Part shown: positions 53,346 through 61,689 of the stretch, in pieces
Numbering within the stretch: the first letter of the stretch is position 1
How the letters are laid out: every line of letters starts with the position of its first letter
Assembly: GCF_028613635.1 (NCBI RefSeq)
Contig: NZ_JAQRMY010000002.1
Coordinates: 62,001 to 126,000 of the forward strand
DNA length: 64,000 nucleotides
Reading direction: 5' to 3'
Origin: Devosia sp. ZB163
Lineage (GTDB): Bacteria; Pseudomonadota; Alphaproteobacteria; Rhizobiales; Devosiaceae
Notes under the pieces: model-generated
What the model saw: the letters and a program-made list of their open reading frames with translations, nothing else
What the model was told of the DNA's origin: nothing
Database searches by the model: none
Position numbers and translations under genes: made by a program

Positions 53346-53482
53346 TCCCGGATCCCCAAAGTTTCACGACGGGGCATCTTAGGATGCCGACCGAGTCGTG
53401 CTCTGTTGGCGACACCTGATGGTGCTTTCACCTACGTGCTGACCAGGTGCCCGACGGTTCCGCGGCGGAGACTCGGCGCTGT

Positions 53483-53824
53483 TCAAGCCAGGTCGTCCAG
53501 CGACACCCCAAGCGCCCCTGCCAGCTTTTTCAATGTGTCCACAGATCCCCGCTTCCTGCCGGATTCAATATTGGCGATCTGGACACGGTTGACCCCGGAG
53601 GCCTCGCTGAGCGCGACCTGGGTCAGGCCGCGGAACTCCCGGTACACGCGGACGGGGCTTTCGCCGGCGATCAGCCGGTTGGCAAACTCGGCGGGGATGA
53701 GTTCGTCGTCGCCTGCGGCAAGGGCGGCCTTGGCTCGGTCGTAGGCTGCGATATCGGCAAGGTCTTCGGCAGCCTCAAGCAGGCGCTCGTACTCGGCCTT
53801 GGTGATGGTGACCATCTCGTTCAT
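53483..53824 (-). CDS. XRE-family antitoxin
   Basis: 113 aa. N-terminal MNEMVTITKAEYERLLEAAEDLADIAAYDRAKAALAAGDDE resembles the antitoxin N-terminus of a RelE/HigB pair; the C-terminal helix-turn-helix is GLTQVALSEASGVNRVQIANIESGRKRGSVDTLKKLAGAL. It follows the toxin gene by 12 bases on the same strand and should neutralise the toxin and repress the operon. Confidence 0.88.
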   Translation of the reverse strand: MNEMVTITKAEYERLLEAAEDLADIAAYDRAKAALAAGDDELIPAEFANRLIAGESPVRVYREFRGLTQVALSEASGVNRVQIANIESGRKRGSVDTLKKLAGALGVSLDDLA

Positions 53825-53836
53825 CTAGAGTCTCCT

Positions 53837-54085
53837 TCAGTCGTAGATGCCGCCGCGTGGCCCGATCTGCAGCACGGCCAGCACCGCGCCATCCTCCATG
53901 ATGACACGCCAGTCGCCGACCCGGAGCCGGATACCCGGCCGACCCTGCAACGCCTTGACGTTGTTGGCCTGCGAGGCCGGATCGGTTGCATATGCTTCGA
54001 TCTTCGCCCTGATCCTTTCGGCCGTGTTGGTGGGCATCTTGCGCAGCGCCCTCAACGCGTCCTTGGTGTAGGCGATCTGCTTCAT
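53837..54085 (-). CDS. RelE/ParE-family toxin
   Basis: 82 aa from ATG 54085 (an in-frame ATG at 54103 adds 6 residues). RelE fold: KQIAYTKDALRALRKMPTNTAERIRAKIEAYATDP, then LQGRPGIRLRVGDWRVIMEDGAVLAVLQIGPRGGIYD. The R-x-x-G-D-W-R motif is typical of mRNA interferases of the RelE/HigB group. Toxin-first order is like higBA. Confidence 0.9.
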   Translation of the reverse strand: MKQIAYTKDALRALRKMPTNTAERIRAKIEAYATDPASQANNVKALQGRPGIRLRVGDWRVIMEDGAVLAVLQIGPRGGIYD

Positions 54086-54180
54086 GCACGGAATGTAGCG
54101 CATAGCTACAGTGTGGGCAATGGCCGGGGAAGCAGCCCCCGTTCATCCCACATTCAGCCATTCCACCCCATAACCCCCCG

Positions 54181-54471
54181 ATGACACAGAAACTGACATT
54201 GGTGGCGGCCGGCGTCCTGGCGCTGGGGCTGGGCTTGGGGTTGGCTGCGCCGACCTCGGCGCAGGAGTGCCTGTCCAAGCGCGAGATCCAGGAAAAGATC
54301 GATACCGGCGAGCTGGTTCAGCTGTCGCAGGCGATCGCGCAGTCGGGTGTCGACGGCAAGATCATCAGTTCGCAGGCACGGGTATGCAACGTCGGCGGCC
54401 AGTGGGAGTGGCAGGTCAACGTGATGGACGAGACCGGCGAAAGCAAACCTGTGAGCTTGCCCGCCCAGTGA
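54181..54471 (+). CDS. feuN: Small periplasmic protein, candidate FeuN
   Basis: 96 aa with a Sec signal peptide (residues 1-27, ending TSAQ-E) and two Cys (C30 in ECLSKREIQEKI and C69 in ARVCNVGG) that may form a disulfide. It stands directly before a FeuP-type regulator and FeuQ-type kinase. In Sinorhizobium the small periplasmic FeuN is encoded just there and inhibits FeuQ. Assignment rests on place, size, export and PepSY-like composition; identity was not checked. Confidence 0.65.
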   Translation: MTQKLTLVAAGVLALGLGLGLAAPTSAQECLSKREIQEKIDTGELVQLSQAIAQSGVDGKIISSQARVCNVGGQWEWQVNVMDETGESKPVSLPAQ

Positions 54472-54564
54472 GGCGTTCTGTAGAATTCGGGCTCGACCGT
54501 CCTTGCGCGAAGGGCCGGCTAAGCCGGGCGCGTGGTCCGGTCGCGGCGGCACAAGGGGACCGAT

Positions 54565-55224
54565 ATGCGTATTCTCGTCGTTGAGGACGACACCAATCTC
54601 AACCGCCAGCTGAAAGAGGCGCTCACCGAAGGCGGCTACGTCGTCGACGTGGCCTTCGACGGCGAAGAGGGCCATTTCCTGGGCGACACGGAGCCGTACG
54701 ACGCGATCGTGCTCGATATCGGCCTGCCGCAGATGGACGGGCTCTCCGTGCTCGAGGAATGGCGCCGCGCCGGCCGCAAGACGCCGGTGCTGCTGCTGAC
54801 CGCCCGCGACCGCTGGAGCGACAAGGTGCAGGGCATCGACGCCGGCGCCGACGATTACGTTGCCAAGCCCTTCCATATGGAAGAGGTGCTGGCCCGCGTT
54901 CGCGCTTTGGTGCGCCGCGCCGCCGGCCAGGCCAGCAACGAGATCGTGGCGGGTTCGGTCCGGCTCGACGTGAAGGCGGGCAAGGTGACGGTGGACGGCC
55001 ATTCCATCAAGCTCACCAGCCACGAGCTGCGCCTCTTGAGCTACCTGATGCACCACAAGGGCAAGGTGATCTCGCGCACCGAGCTGACCGAGCATCTCTA
55101 CGACCAGGATTTCGACCGCGACTCCAACACCATCGAAGTGTTCGTCGGGCGGTTGCGCAAGAAGCTGCCGGACGACTGCATCCAGACGGTGCGGGGGCTC
55201 GGCTACCAGATTGCTGAGGATTGA
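54565..55224 (+). CDS. feuP: Response regulator, FeuP/PhoP type
   Basis: 219 aa from the ATG at 54565 (frame open 11 codons further). OmpR/PhoP class: receiver with acidic pocket EDD (7-9), phospho-acceptor D51 (AIVLDIGLPQMDG), KPF near 101, and a winged-helix output domain with GKVISRTELTEHLYDQDFDRDSNTIEVFVGRLRKKL. Close to the FeuP pattern known to control ndvA-type glucan export in Sinorhizobium; the regulon here is not known. Overlaps feuQ by 4 bases. Confidence 0.85.
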   Translation: MRILVVEDDTNLNRQLKEALTEGGYVVDVAFDGEEGHFLGDTEPYDAIVLDIGLPQMDGLSVLEEWRRAGRKTPVLLLTARDRWSDKVQGIDAGADDYVAKPFHMEEVLARVRALVRRAAGQASNEIVAGSVRLDVKAGKVTVDGHSIKLTSHELRLLSYLMHHKGKVISRTELTEHLYDQDFDRDSNTIEVFVGRLRKKLPDDCIQTVRGLGYQIAED

Positions 55225-56690
55225 GCACGGACAGTCCCACCTGGCGTGATCGGATCGGGGGGTGGTTCCGCCCCCGCGAGCAGACCTCGACTCAACCGAA
55301 GGGCCGCCGGGGCTCGATAGCGGCCGCGCTGTTCCTGCTGTCGGCCGGCTGGCTGATCGTCGCGCTGGTGGCGACGGCCTTCCTGCTCACCGAGCTCTAC
55401 TCCCGCGCGCTGGACAACAGCCTCGTCGAGACGCTTGAGTTCCACGTCGAGACGCTGACCGACCTGAGCCTGCTGTCGGAGTCCCCGAAATCGGACCAGA
55501 TCAGCGTTGCCGATCCGCGCTTTGATCGCACGGGTTCGGGCTGGTACTGGGCTATTCGCGCCGAAGACGGCGAGCTGCTCAACTTCTCCAACTCCTATGT
55601 CGGCATGGTGCTCGGCCCGCTCCCAGGCCCGTTCGACAGCACCAACGCCAAGACCGCGGTGGTGACCGACCCGTTCGGCACCAAGATCCGCGTGATCGAG
55701 CGCGCCGTGACCGTGAACGGCGTGCCGCTCCACATCATGGTGACGGGCTCGCTCGACGAGATCCTGTCGCTGGTCGACGAGTTCCGCGGCCAGACGCTGA
55801 TCGTGCTCGGCGCGGTGGCGATCATGCTGGCGGTGATGTCGACCATCGTCGCTCGGCTGGCCCTCCGGCCCATCGGGCGGCTGCGGCGCGAGGTGGAGCG
55901 CGTGCGCGAGGGCGACGCCCCGTCCGTGACCGGCTCCTATCCCGCCGAGATCGCTCCGCTCTCCGAAGAGATCAACGAGCTGCTGCGCGCCAACGCCCAG
56001 ATCGTCGAGCGCGCGCGCAACCAGGTGGGCAACCTCGCCCATGGGCTGAAGACGCCGATCGCTGTGCTGCGCAACGAGGCGGTCGCCCACAAGTCCAACC
56101 TGCTGGCCAAGGTCGTCTCGACCGAGACCGAGAAGATGAGCCAGCTGGTCACCACCTATCTCGACCGGGCGCGGCTTGCCGCCCGCTCCGCGGTGGTGGG
56201 CAAGAAGGCAGACGCGACCCACGTCATGCTGCGGCTGACGCGCGTGATGCAGAAGCTCAACCCGCGCGTGACCATCGCCATGGTCCGGCCCGACGCCTCG
56301 CTGCCCTGGTTCCGCGGCGACGAGGGCGACCTCGAGGAGATGGCGGGGAACCTGCTCGACAATGCCTGCAAGTGGGCCAAGTCCTCGATCGGCGTCACGG
56401 TTGTGGCCGAAAGGCGCGACGGAACGACCAACCTGCTGATCAAGGTCGACGACGACGGACCGGGGCTGACCGAGGAAGAAGCGACCAAAGTGTTGCGTAG
56501 AGGTGTCAGGCTGGACGAGAAGACGCCCGGATCGGGCCTGGGGCTGGATATCGTCAAGGAACTGGTTGACGTCTACGGCGGCTCCTTGCAATTGAAACGG
56601 TCTGTGCTGGGGGGCCTGCTAGCCGAACTGCGGTTGCCTGCCGCCAAGGTCGCTGGCTTCCGCACTTTCGCCTCAATACGAAAAGAGTAA
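55221..56690 (+). CDS. feuQ: Sensor histidine kinase, FeuQ/PhoQ type
   Basis: 489 aa starting at TTG 55221. Two membrane helices (about 32-56 and 190-212) enclose a periplasmic sensor of 130 residues; HAMP-like region, H-box NLAHGLKTPIAVLRNE, N box LLDNACKWA, G1 DDDGPGLT and G2 GSGLGLDIVKEL follow. The H-box HGLKTP is of the PhoQ/FeuQ class. Its signal is probably periplasmic and modulated by the FeuN-like protein. Confidence 0.85.
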   Translation: MSTDSPTWRDRIGGWFRPREQTSTQPKGRRGSIAAALFLLSAGWLIVALVATAFLLTELYSRALDNSLVETLEFHVETLTDLSLLSESPKSDQISVADPRFDRTGSGWYWAIRAEDGELLNFSNSYVGMVLGPLPGPFDSTNAKTAVVTDPFGTKIRVIERAVTVNGVPLHIMVTGSLDEILSLVDEFRGQTLIVLGAVAIMLAVMSTIVARLALRPIGRLRREVERVREGDAPSVTGSYPAEIAPLSEEINELLRANAQIVERARNQVGNLAHGLKTPIAVLRNEAVAHKSNLLAKVVSTETEKMSQLVTTYLDRARLAARSAVVGKKADATHVMLRLTRVMQKLNPRVTIAMVRPDASLPWFRGDEGDLEEMAGNLLDNACKWAKSSIGVTVVAERRDGTTNLLIKVDDDGPGLTEEEATKVLRRGVRLDEKTPGSGLGLDIVKELVDVYGGSLQLKRSVLGGLLAELRLPAAKVAGFRTFASIRKE

Positions 56691-56716
56691 GGCCCCGGCC
56701 TTCAACCGAGACCGAC

Positions 56717-57205
56717 ATGCAGCAGCCCGTCCGCGCCCTTCCAGTCCTCGCCATGCTCCTGCTCGCCGGGTGCAGCATGGGCCCCTCGACCTCCGACATC
56801 GCTGTTGGCCCGACGCTGCCGCAGCCGAATTCGACCCTCGCCACCCAGCCGACGATCACGCCCGCTTCGCTGCCGGCGACGACCGCCATCCAGCCGACCA
56901 CAGTGGCGATGAACGACGTCAGCGCCTTCGTCGACGGCTCGATCCTCGGCCAGCTGACCGCCAAGGACAAATCCGAAGCGGCGAGCGCGCAGTTCAACGC
57001 GCTGACCTTCGGCCGCCCGGGCGCACCGCGCACCTGGAACGGCGACAAGGGCGTTGCCGGTTCGGTGACCGTTGGCCCCTATGTGCGCGTCAACAACATC
57101 GACTGCCGCGACTTCACCCACACGGTGACCGTCGGCGGCGCTCCGCATGCCCGCAAGGGCACCGCCTGTCGTGATGCGACCGGCAACTGGAGCGTCACTG
57201 GCTGA
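56717..57205 (+). CDS. Outer-membrane-type lipoprotein, 17-kDa surface antigen-like
   Basis: 162 aa. Lipobox LLLAGC with C19 as lipid site, a Pro/Thr-rich linker (TLATQPTITPASLPATTAIQPTT) and a C-terminal domain (about 65-160) with RTWNGDKGVAGSVTVGPYVRVNNIDCRDFTHTVTVGG...KGTACRDATGNW, resembling the RT0821/17-kDa surface antigen type. Two Cys probably pair. Follows feuQ by 26 bases; may be in its operon. A terminator follows. Confidence 0.82.
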   Translation: MQQPVRALPVLAMLLLAGCSMGPSTSDIAVGPTLPQPNSTLATQPTITPASLPATTAIQPTTVAMNDVSAFVDGSILGQLTAKDKSEAASAQFNALTFGRPGAPRTWNGDKGVAGSVTVGPYVRVNNIDCRDFTHTVTVGGAPHARKGTACRDATGNWSVTG

Positions 57206-57213
57206 TGGCGATT

Positions 57214-57237
57214 TGATCGGGCGAGCTTGCCCGATCA
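57214..57237 (+). terminator. Rho-independent terminator after the lipoprotein gene
   Basis: 9-bp perfect stem TGATCGGGC/GCCCGATCA with a 6-base loop, followed by GCCATTTGTTT. It ends the feuNPQ-lipoprotein run. Confidence 0.7.
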
Positions 57238-57303
57238 GCCATTTGTTTACCGGGGGCAGCTAGGGTCAGGGACTACGCTGGACCTCATCGCCCCCCGGTT
57301 TCC

Positions 57304-58500
57304 ATGAACGACAGGACTGCCTCAGCCGCTCCGACCGAGACCGCGCCTTCGCGCGGTCCGCAGCTGGTGGCTCGGCCCTTTTTCGGGCTCATCGACGCCG
57401 TCCTCGTTCCGGGCATCACGACTTTCGAGTTCGCCGGCGCCATTGCCGAAGGCCACGCCCGGTCGGCCTGGACCTGGCTGGTCCGCGACGTCGCGCCGGA
57501 CCTGATCGACTCCACTGCCACCGATGACGAAGCGGCGCGTAAGGCGCTCGATGCGCTCGTGCCGGAGCTGCTGCAGCGCGCTCGCGCGCGGCTTGCCGTC
57601 ACCTCGGAAGAGGATTTGCGGCGGCTGAAGATCCAGGTGGGCGGTGACGATGTGTTCGCCCGCATGCCGGTGATCCTCGGTGCGCTGAAGTGCCGGGCCC
57701 TGTTCGACAAGGCGCAGGCCTTCGGGCGCGCCACCAACGCCATGACCGACGATGCGGCGCTGGGCCTCGCGCTCCAGTCCATGCCGCTCGCCGACCAGGC
57801 GGTGACTGCTCTGCTGATGCAGGCGGCGATGGGGCAGGTGACCCATCCGGGCCGGTTGATGGCCGCCGTGGTCCGCATCGCCGACTCCGCCACCGAGGCG
57901 TCGGTCCAGCGTGCCGGCTTCGGGCCCCTGGTCGATGCCATGCTGAGCCACGCGCAGGCGCAGATCCCGGCCCTGCAGCAGCGCGGCGCCTTCTCCGATG
58001 TCGATCTCATCTGCCGCGCCATGGATCGCTTCCACCGGCTGATGCGCGCCGTGACCGGCTTTGTCGAGCTGGGCCGGCTGACGCGCTGGTCGACGATCAT
58101 TGCGGCATTGACCAAGACGGTCTCGGAATTGCTTGACCCGAGGCTCCGGGAAGTCGGGCCGGACATCAACCTGGCCCTCCGCCGCCATCATGGCACCGAC
58201 CGGATCGACAGCGACCAGGTGCTGGCCGCGCTCAACGGCTGCTACGTGATGGCCATGGTGCGTGATTGTCGCGACTCGCTGGCGCTCAATGCGCTGTTCG
58301 ACCAGATATGGAACCAGGTCGGGCAGGCTCTCGAAATCCACGTGCAGCGCAACCTCGAGCTTTTCCGCCAGAACCCGGCCGACCGTGTCATCGGCGCCCG
58401 CCTCGATGCGGCAATCAAGATGGCCTCGCTGCGCTTCAACCCCGACTATGCCGATGTGCTGCGCCGTGCCCGTGACGGCGTCGAGCGGCGGGCCGGCTAG
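57304..58500 (+). CDS. Uncharacterised 398-aa helical protein
   Basis: A real gene by codon pattern, with no domain I can name. No signal peptide; N-terminal disorder (1-20), then an almost all-helical sequence with leucine- and alanine-rich stretches and two hydrophobic patches (FFGLIDAVLVPGITTFEFAGA near 27-47 and TALLMQAAMGQV). The C-terminal part (VLAALNGCYVMAMVRDCRDSLALNALFDQIWNQVGQALEIHVQRNLELF) looks like a coiled bundle. Its stop overlaps by 4 bases the stop of the converging oxidoreductase gene. Confidence 0.7.
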   Translation: MNDRTASAAPTETAPSRGPQLVARPFFGLIDAVLVPGITTFEFAGAIAEGHARSAWTWLVRDVAPDLIDSTATDDEAARKALDALVPELLQRARARLAVTSEEDLRRLKIQVGGDDVFARMPVILGALKCRALFDKAQAFGRATNAMTDDAALGLALQSMPLADQAVTALLMQAAMGQVTHPGRLMAAVVRIADSATEASVQRAGFGPLVDAMLSHAQAQIPALQQRGAFSDVDLICRAMDRFHRLMRAVTGFVELGRLTRWSTIIAALTKTVSELLDPRLREVGPDINLALRRHHGTDRIDSDQVLAALNGCYVMAMVRDCRDSLALNALFDQIWNQVGQALEIHVQRNLELFRQNPADRVIGARLDAAIKMASLRFNPDYADVLRRARDGVERRAG

Positions 58501-60497
58501 CTCTTGAGCTTCAACTGTCCCGTGAGGCGCGATGCGACCGCCGTGCCGGCGTCGCGGACGAAGAGCGACGCGTTGTCCGGCGTGCCCGCCATGATCGCGA
58601 TGCCGCCATGCGTGCCGGGGAGCGGCGCGGCATAGATGATGCCGATCGCCTTGAGCGGATCGCTGGTTTCCGAGTTCGTGAAGACGAGGCACCCGGGGCC
58701 GAAATTGCGTGCGTCGGCCGACGCGATGGCCCACACCTGCGGCTTGTCGCCGAAGCGGCCGGTGAGCCAGACCGGTGGGGCAGGCACCTCGGCAGTCGCG
58801 GGCGCAGGCGGATGGACGCGCCAGCCGGTGTCGGTGATCTCGCCTGCGAGGGCGCAGCGCTCGGCGGCAACCGAGCCGGCGTCGCGCGCCGCCATCGAGC
58901 CGATATCCACCGCTGCCGCGATGTCGCCGAGGCTGAGCTGGACCGGGCGGACCGCGATGCCCGAGATGCCGTGCCGGCTGGTTTCGGCCGAGCGGCGGGT
59001 GATGAGCGAGGCGCCGCGATCGAGATAGGTATTGCCCTTGGCGTGAGGCCGGAACGGCGCGACCGAGGTGTGCGCATCCGGCGTCTCGAATGCTTCCTCG
59101 ATGACGTGGTCGACGACGCGCGGGGCCGACTTGCCGAGCTGGGTGAGGATAGCGGCCTTGCCGCTGGCGAGAGCCGCCGCGTTGGTCCGCAAGCCTGCGG
59201 CTGAGCCGGCAAGCGAGAGCGTCGCGACCGAGCCGCGAGGCGCGAGCCAGCCGTTGGTCTCGTCCCATGCGGCAGCGCCGCCGGCGCGAAGCCAGAGCAT
59301 GATATCGGGCTGCCAGGCGCCCGCCGCGATCAGTTGGTCGGTCTCGATCGCGCTGGCATCGTGGCTGATCTCATCCATGTTGACCGAGAAGCTGACCCTG
59401 AGCCCCGGCTTGTTCCGCTCCAGCGGCTCGGCGTGGCTGGGCGCGAGCGCCGAGGCGAGGGTGATGCCCATGGCCTTGGCGAAATCGACGAAGCGGGAGA
59501 GCGGCGCGAGCCGGCTGTCGACGATGCGCTGGACCGCCACGCCGGCATCGGCGGCATGGAGGGCGAGGCGGTAGGCGAAGCTCTGCGGGGTCGTGAACAG
59601 CGCGCGCCGGCCCGGCCAGACGCCGTAGCGCTCCGCCCGCATGTAGGCGGCGAGCGCGCCGGCAATGCCGGGCGTGCGGTTGCCCGGAAAGACCGGCAGC
59701 CGCTCCATGGCGCCGGTCGCGATGACGATGTGCCTGGCAACGATCGCCACCACCCGCGAGGTCGGCCGGTCGCCATCGACCACAACCTGATGGACGCGCA
59801 GGGTAGTGCCCGCGATGGCAAAGGCCTCGGCGCGCAGCAGTACGGTGACCGGGGTCTTTCCCTCGAGCCCCGCCAGCAGTTCGGTGATGGTCTCGTCGGG
59901 CGACGCCTCGCCGTCGATGCCGCCAAAATAACGTGTGATACCGCCCAGCGTGTCGGTGCGCTCGACGAGGACGGCGCTCTTGCCCGCGGCCGAAGCGGCA
60001 GCCGCAGCGCTGAGCCCGGCGATGCCGCCGCCGACAATGGCGAAATCGGCCTCGATCGTCTCGGTGGGCGACGCATTGTGCCAGGGTGCGGCGATGGCGG
60101 TTGCATCGCCGAAGCGATGATTGAGTGTACGCGCCGGGCCGACGAGCAGGTGGCGCACGGTGCCGAGGAGGCCACCCGACGCGATCGGGTCGCGCCGGTC
60201 GCCGATGGTGACGAAGTCGACGCCATCGAGTGCCGGCGTGCGCTCCATCGGCAGCGCGGCGCCCTTGCCGGTCGAAACGAGGGGGGCAAAGGTCTCGTCC
60301 AGCGCGATGGGCTCGTCGCCATGGCGCCCCGCGATCTGGATGCCGTCGGCGAGAGCGGCCGAAAGCACCGAGTCTCCCGCAAATCCCTCGATCTGACGGC
60401 TGTTGAGGCGGAAACTGATGCGCCGGCTTCGGTCGATGGCTGAACCGCCGAGGCCATGTGGTGCGTCGCCCGGCAACCGGTTTGGGGTTTCGCTCAC
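58497..60497 (-). CDS. FAD-dependent oxidoreductase, sarcosine-oxidase-alpha-like N-terminal part
   Basis: 666 aa. An N-terminal Fer2_4-like module (RISFRLNSRQIEGFAGDSVLSAALADGI, about 25-52) lacks the usual Fe-S cysteines; from 148 a typical FAD/NAD module starts (ADFAIVGGGIAGLSAAAAASAAGKSAVLVE), with the second region around RHIVIATGAMERLPVFPGNRTPGI, and a SoxA A3-like zone near 480-590. The C-terminal aminomethyltransferase half of sarcosine oxidase alpha (about 1000 aa) is absent. Its start overlaps the stop of an upstream FAD protein by 4 bases; together they look like a two-subunit amine or imino-acid dehydrogenase. Confidence 0.8.
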   Translation of the reverse strand: MSETPNRLPGDAPHGLGGSAIDRSRRISFRLNSRQIEGFAGDSVLSAALADGIQIAGRHGDEPIALDETFAPLVSTGKGAALPMERTPALDGVDFVTIGDRRDPIASGGLLGTVRHLLVGPARTLNHRFGDATAIAAPWHNASPTETIEADFAIVGGGIAGLSAAAAASAAGKSAVLVERTDTLGGITRYFGGIDGEASPDETITELLAGLEGKTPVTVLLRAEAFAIAGTTLRVHQVVVDGDRPTSRVVAIVARHIVIATGAMERLPVFPGNRTPGIAGALAAYMRAERYGVWPGRRALFTTPQSFAYRLALHAADAGVAVQRIVDSRLAPLSRFVDFAKAMGITLASALAPSHAEPLERNKPGLRVSFSVNMDEISHDASAIETDQLIAAGAWQPDIMLWLRAGGAAAWDETNGWLAPRGSVATLSLAGSAAGLRTNAAALASGKAAILTQLGKSAPRVVDHVIEEAFETPDAHTSVAPFRPHAKGNTYLDRGASLITRRSAETSRHGISGIAVRPVQLSLGDIAAAVDIGSMAARDAGSVAAERCALAGEITDTGWRVHPPAPATAEVPAPPVWLTGRFGDKPQVWAIASADARNFGPGCLVFTNSETSDPLKAIGIIYAAPLPGTHGGIAIMAGTPDNASLFVRDAGTAVASRLTGQLKLKS

Positions 60498-61558
60498 GCC
60501 GACACCGGTGCGTACTCGGCCGCCTGCAGCCGGAGATTGCCGCGGGTGGCGCCGCGCGCGGCAAACCAGGCCTCTTCATCGGCCGGCGAGGCGCCCGCGA
60601 GGTGGCGCGCCACGGCCGGCGCAAAGAACGCGGCAGCCGGGCCTAGCCCCGCGACGACCACGGCCTTGCCACCGCGCGCCGGCCCGACATAGGGCGCGCC
60701 GTCCGTGGTCGCGATCGTGTTGAAGACCATCTCCCCGGCGATGCGCAGCGCCCCCGCCCGGGCCGCGGCGCTGCCCAGCCGGGCGCGGGTGGTGGCGGGA
60801 TCGCCCGACGTCAGCGCCGATACGCCGGCGCGGCCATCCTGCGTGAGCGTCACACCCCGATCGAGGAAGGCGAGGTACGGGGCAGAGAGGCCCTTGGCGC
60901 CTTCGAGCAGCAGCGCCGAGGCCGGCTGTTCGACGAGGCTGCGGTCGCGTGAGTCCTCGGGCAGATGGGTGAGGATCGCCTCGTCGTCGAGGAGGATCGA
61001 CCGCGCGGCGTCGACGGCAAGCTCGCCGGCAGTGATCCGCGCCGTGCCGTCCTTGCGGATGCTGACGGCGGCTTCGGCGCGATCGAGCCGCCTGACGCCG
61101 TGCTGGCCGAGCCATTGCTCGAGCGCCGGCTCGAACCGCCCGTGGCCGAGGAGCTGGACATCGCGCACCCTGAGAATCAGGCCCTCGGCGAGGCTCCGGT
61201 CCGCAACGGGCTCGACGGCATAGCCGAGCGCCAGGGCGAGTTGGCGGAAGTAGCCGAGCGCGGCGATGCTCTCGGGCGTCTCGGCGATGAAGAGGGGATC
61301 AACGCGGGTCACGAGGCCCTTGCCCCAGCCATTGACGAGCCGGACGGCCTCGGCCGCGGCCCGTTGCAGCAGGATCAGCGTCTCCGGCCGGGTGACCGGT
61401 GCGACCGACAGCGTGAGGCTGCGCTGCAGGCGGAAGGGCGAGAAGGGCTCGCCGACGATACAGACCTGCTTGCCGTGGGCGCTGGCGAGAAGGCCGGCAA
61501 CAAGGCCCGCAAGTGGGGTCGAGCCAACGATCAGGTAGTCGAAACCGTCGCTGGCCAT
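60494..61558 (-). CDS. FAD-dependent oxidoreductase, DAO-like partner subunit
   Basis: 354 aa from ATG 61558; a GTG at 61600 would give 368 aa. The N-terminal strand reads DYLIVGSTPLAGLVAGLLASAHGKQVCIVGE (6-36), where the usual G-x-G-x-x-G is replaced by G-S-T-P-L-A-G, so nucleotide binding may be unusual. A late GKAVVVAGLGPAAAFFAPAVARHLAG segment matches the C-terminal FAD-contact region of D-amino-acid oxidase-like proteins. Overlaps the SoxA-like gene by 4 bases. Substrate unknown; divergent from ccmI. Confidence 0.72.
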   Translation of the reverse strand: MASDGFDYLIVGSTPLAGLVAGLLASAHGKQVCIVGEPFSPFRLQRSLTLSVAPVTRPETLILLQRAAAEAVRLVNGWGKGLVTRVDPLFIAETPESIAALGYFRQLALALGYAVEPVADRSLAEGLILRVRDVQLLGHGRFEPALEQWLGQHGVRRLDRAEAAVSIRKDGTARITAGELAVDAARSILLDDEAILTHLPEDSRDRSLVEQPASALLLEGAKGLSAPYLAFLDRGVTLTQDGRAGVSALTSGDPATTRARLGSAAARAGALRIAGEMVFNTIATTDGAPYVGPARGGKAVVVAGLGPAAAFFAPAVARHLAGASPADEEAWFAARGATRGNLRLQAAEYAPVSA

Positions 61559-61689
61559 GGGATCAGTGGACCTGTGCGCATGCGACGATGCGTCCGCCAC
61601 ACAACCGTGTGTGTGGGTGCATTATTTGCCCGAATGCCTTTATAGATCGGGCGCATTTCAGCACCCTCCTTTGAGGCACGGTTCTGTAC

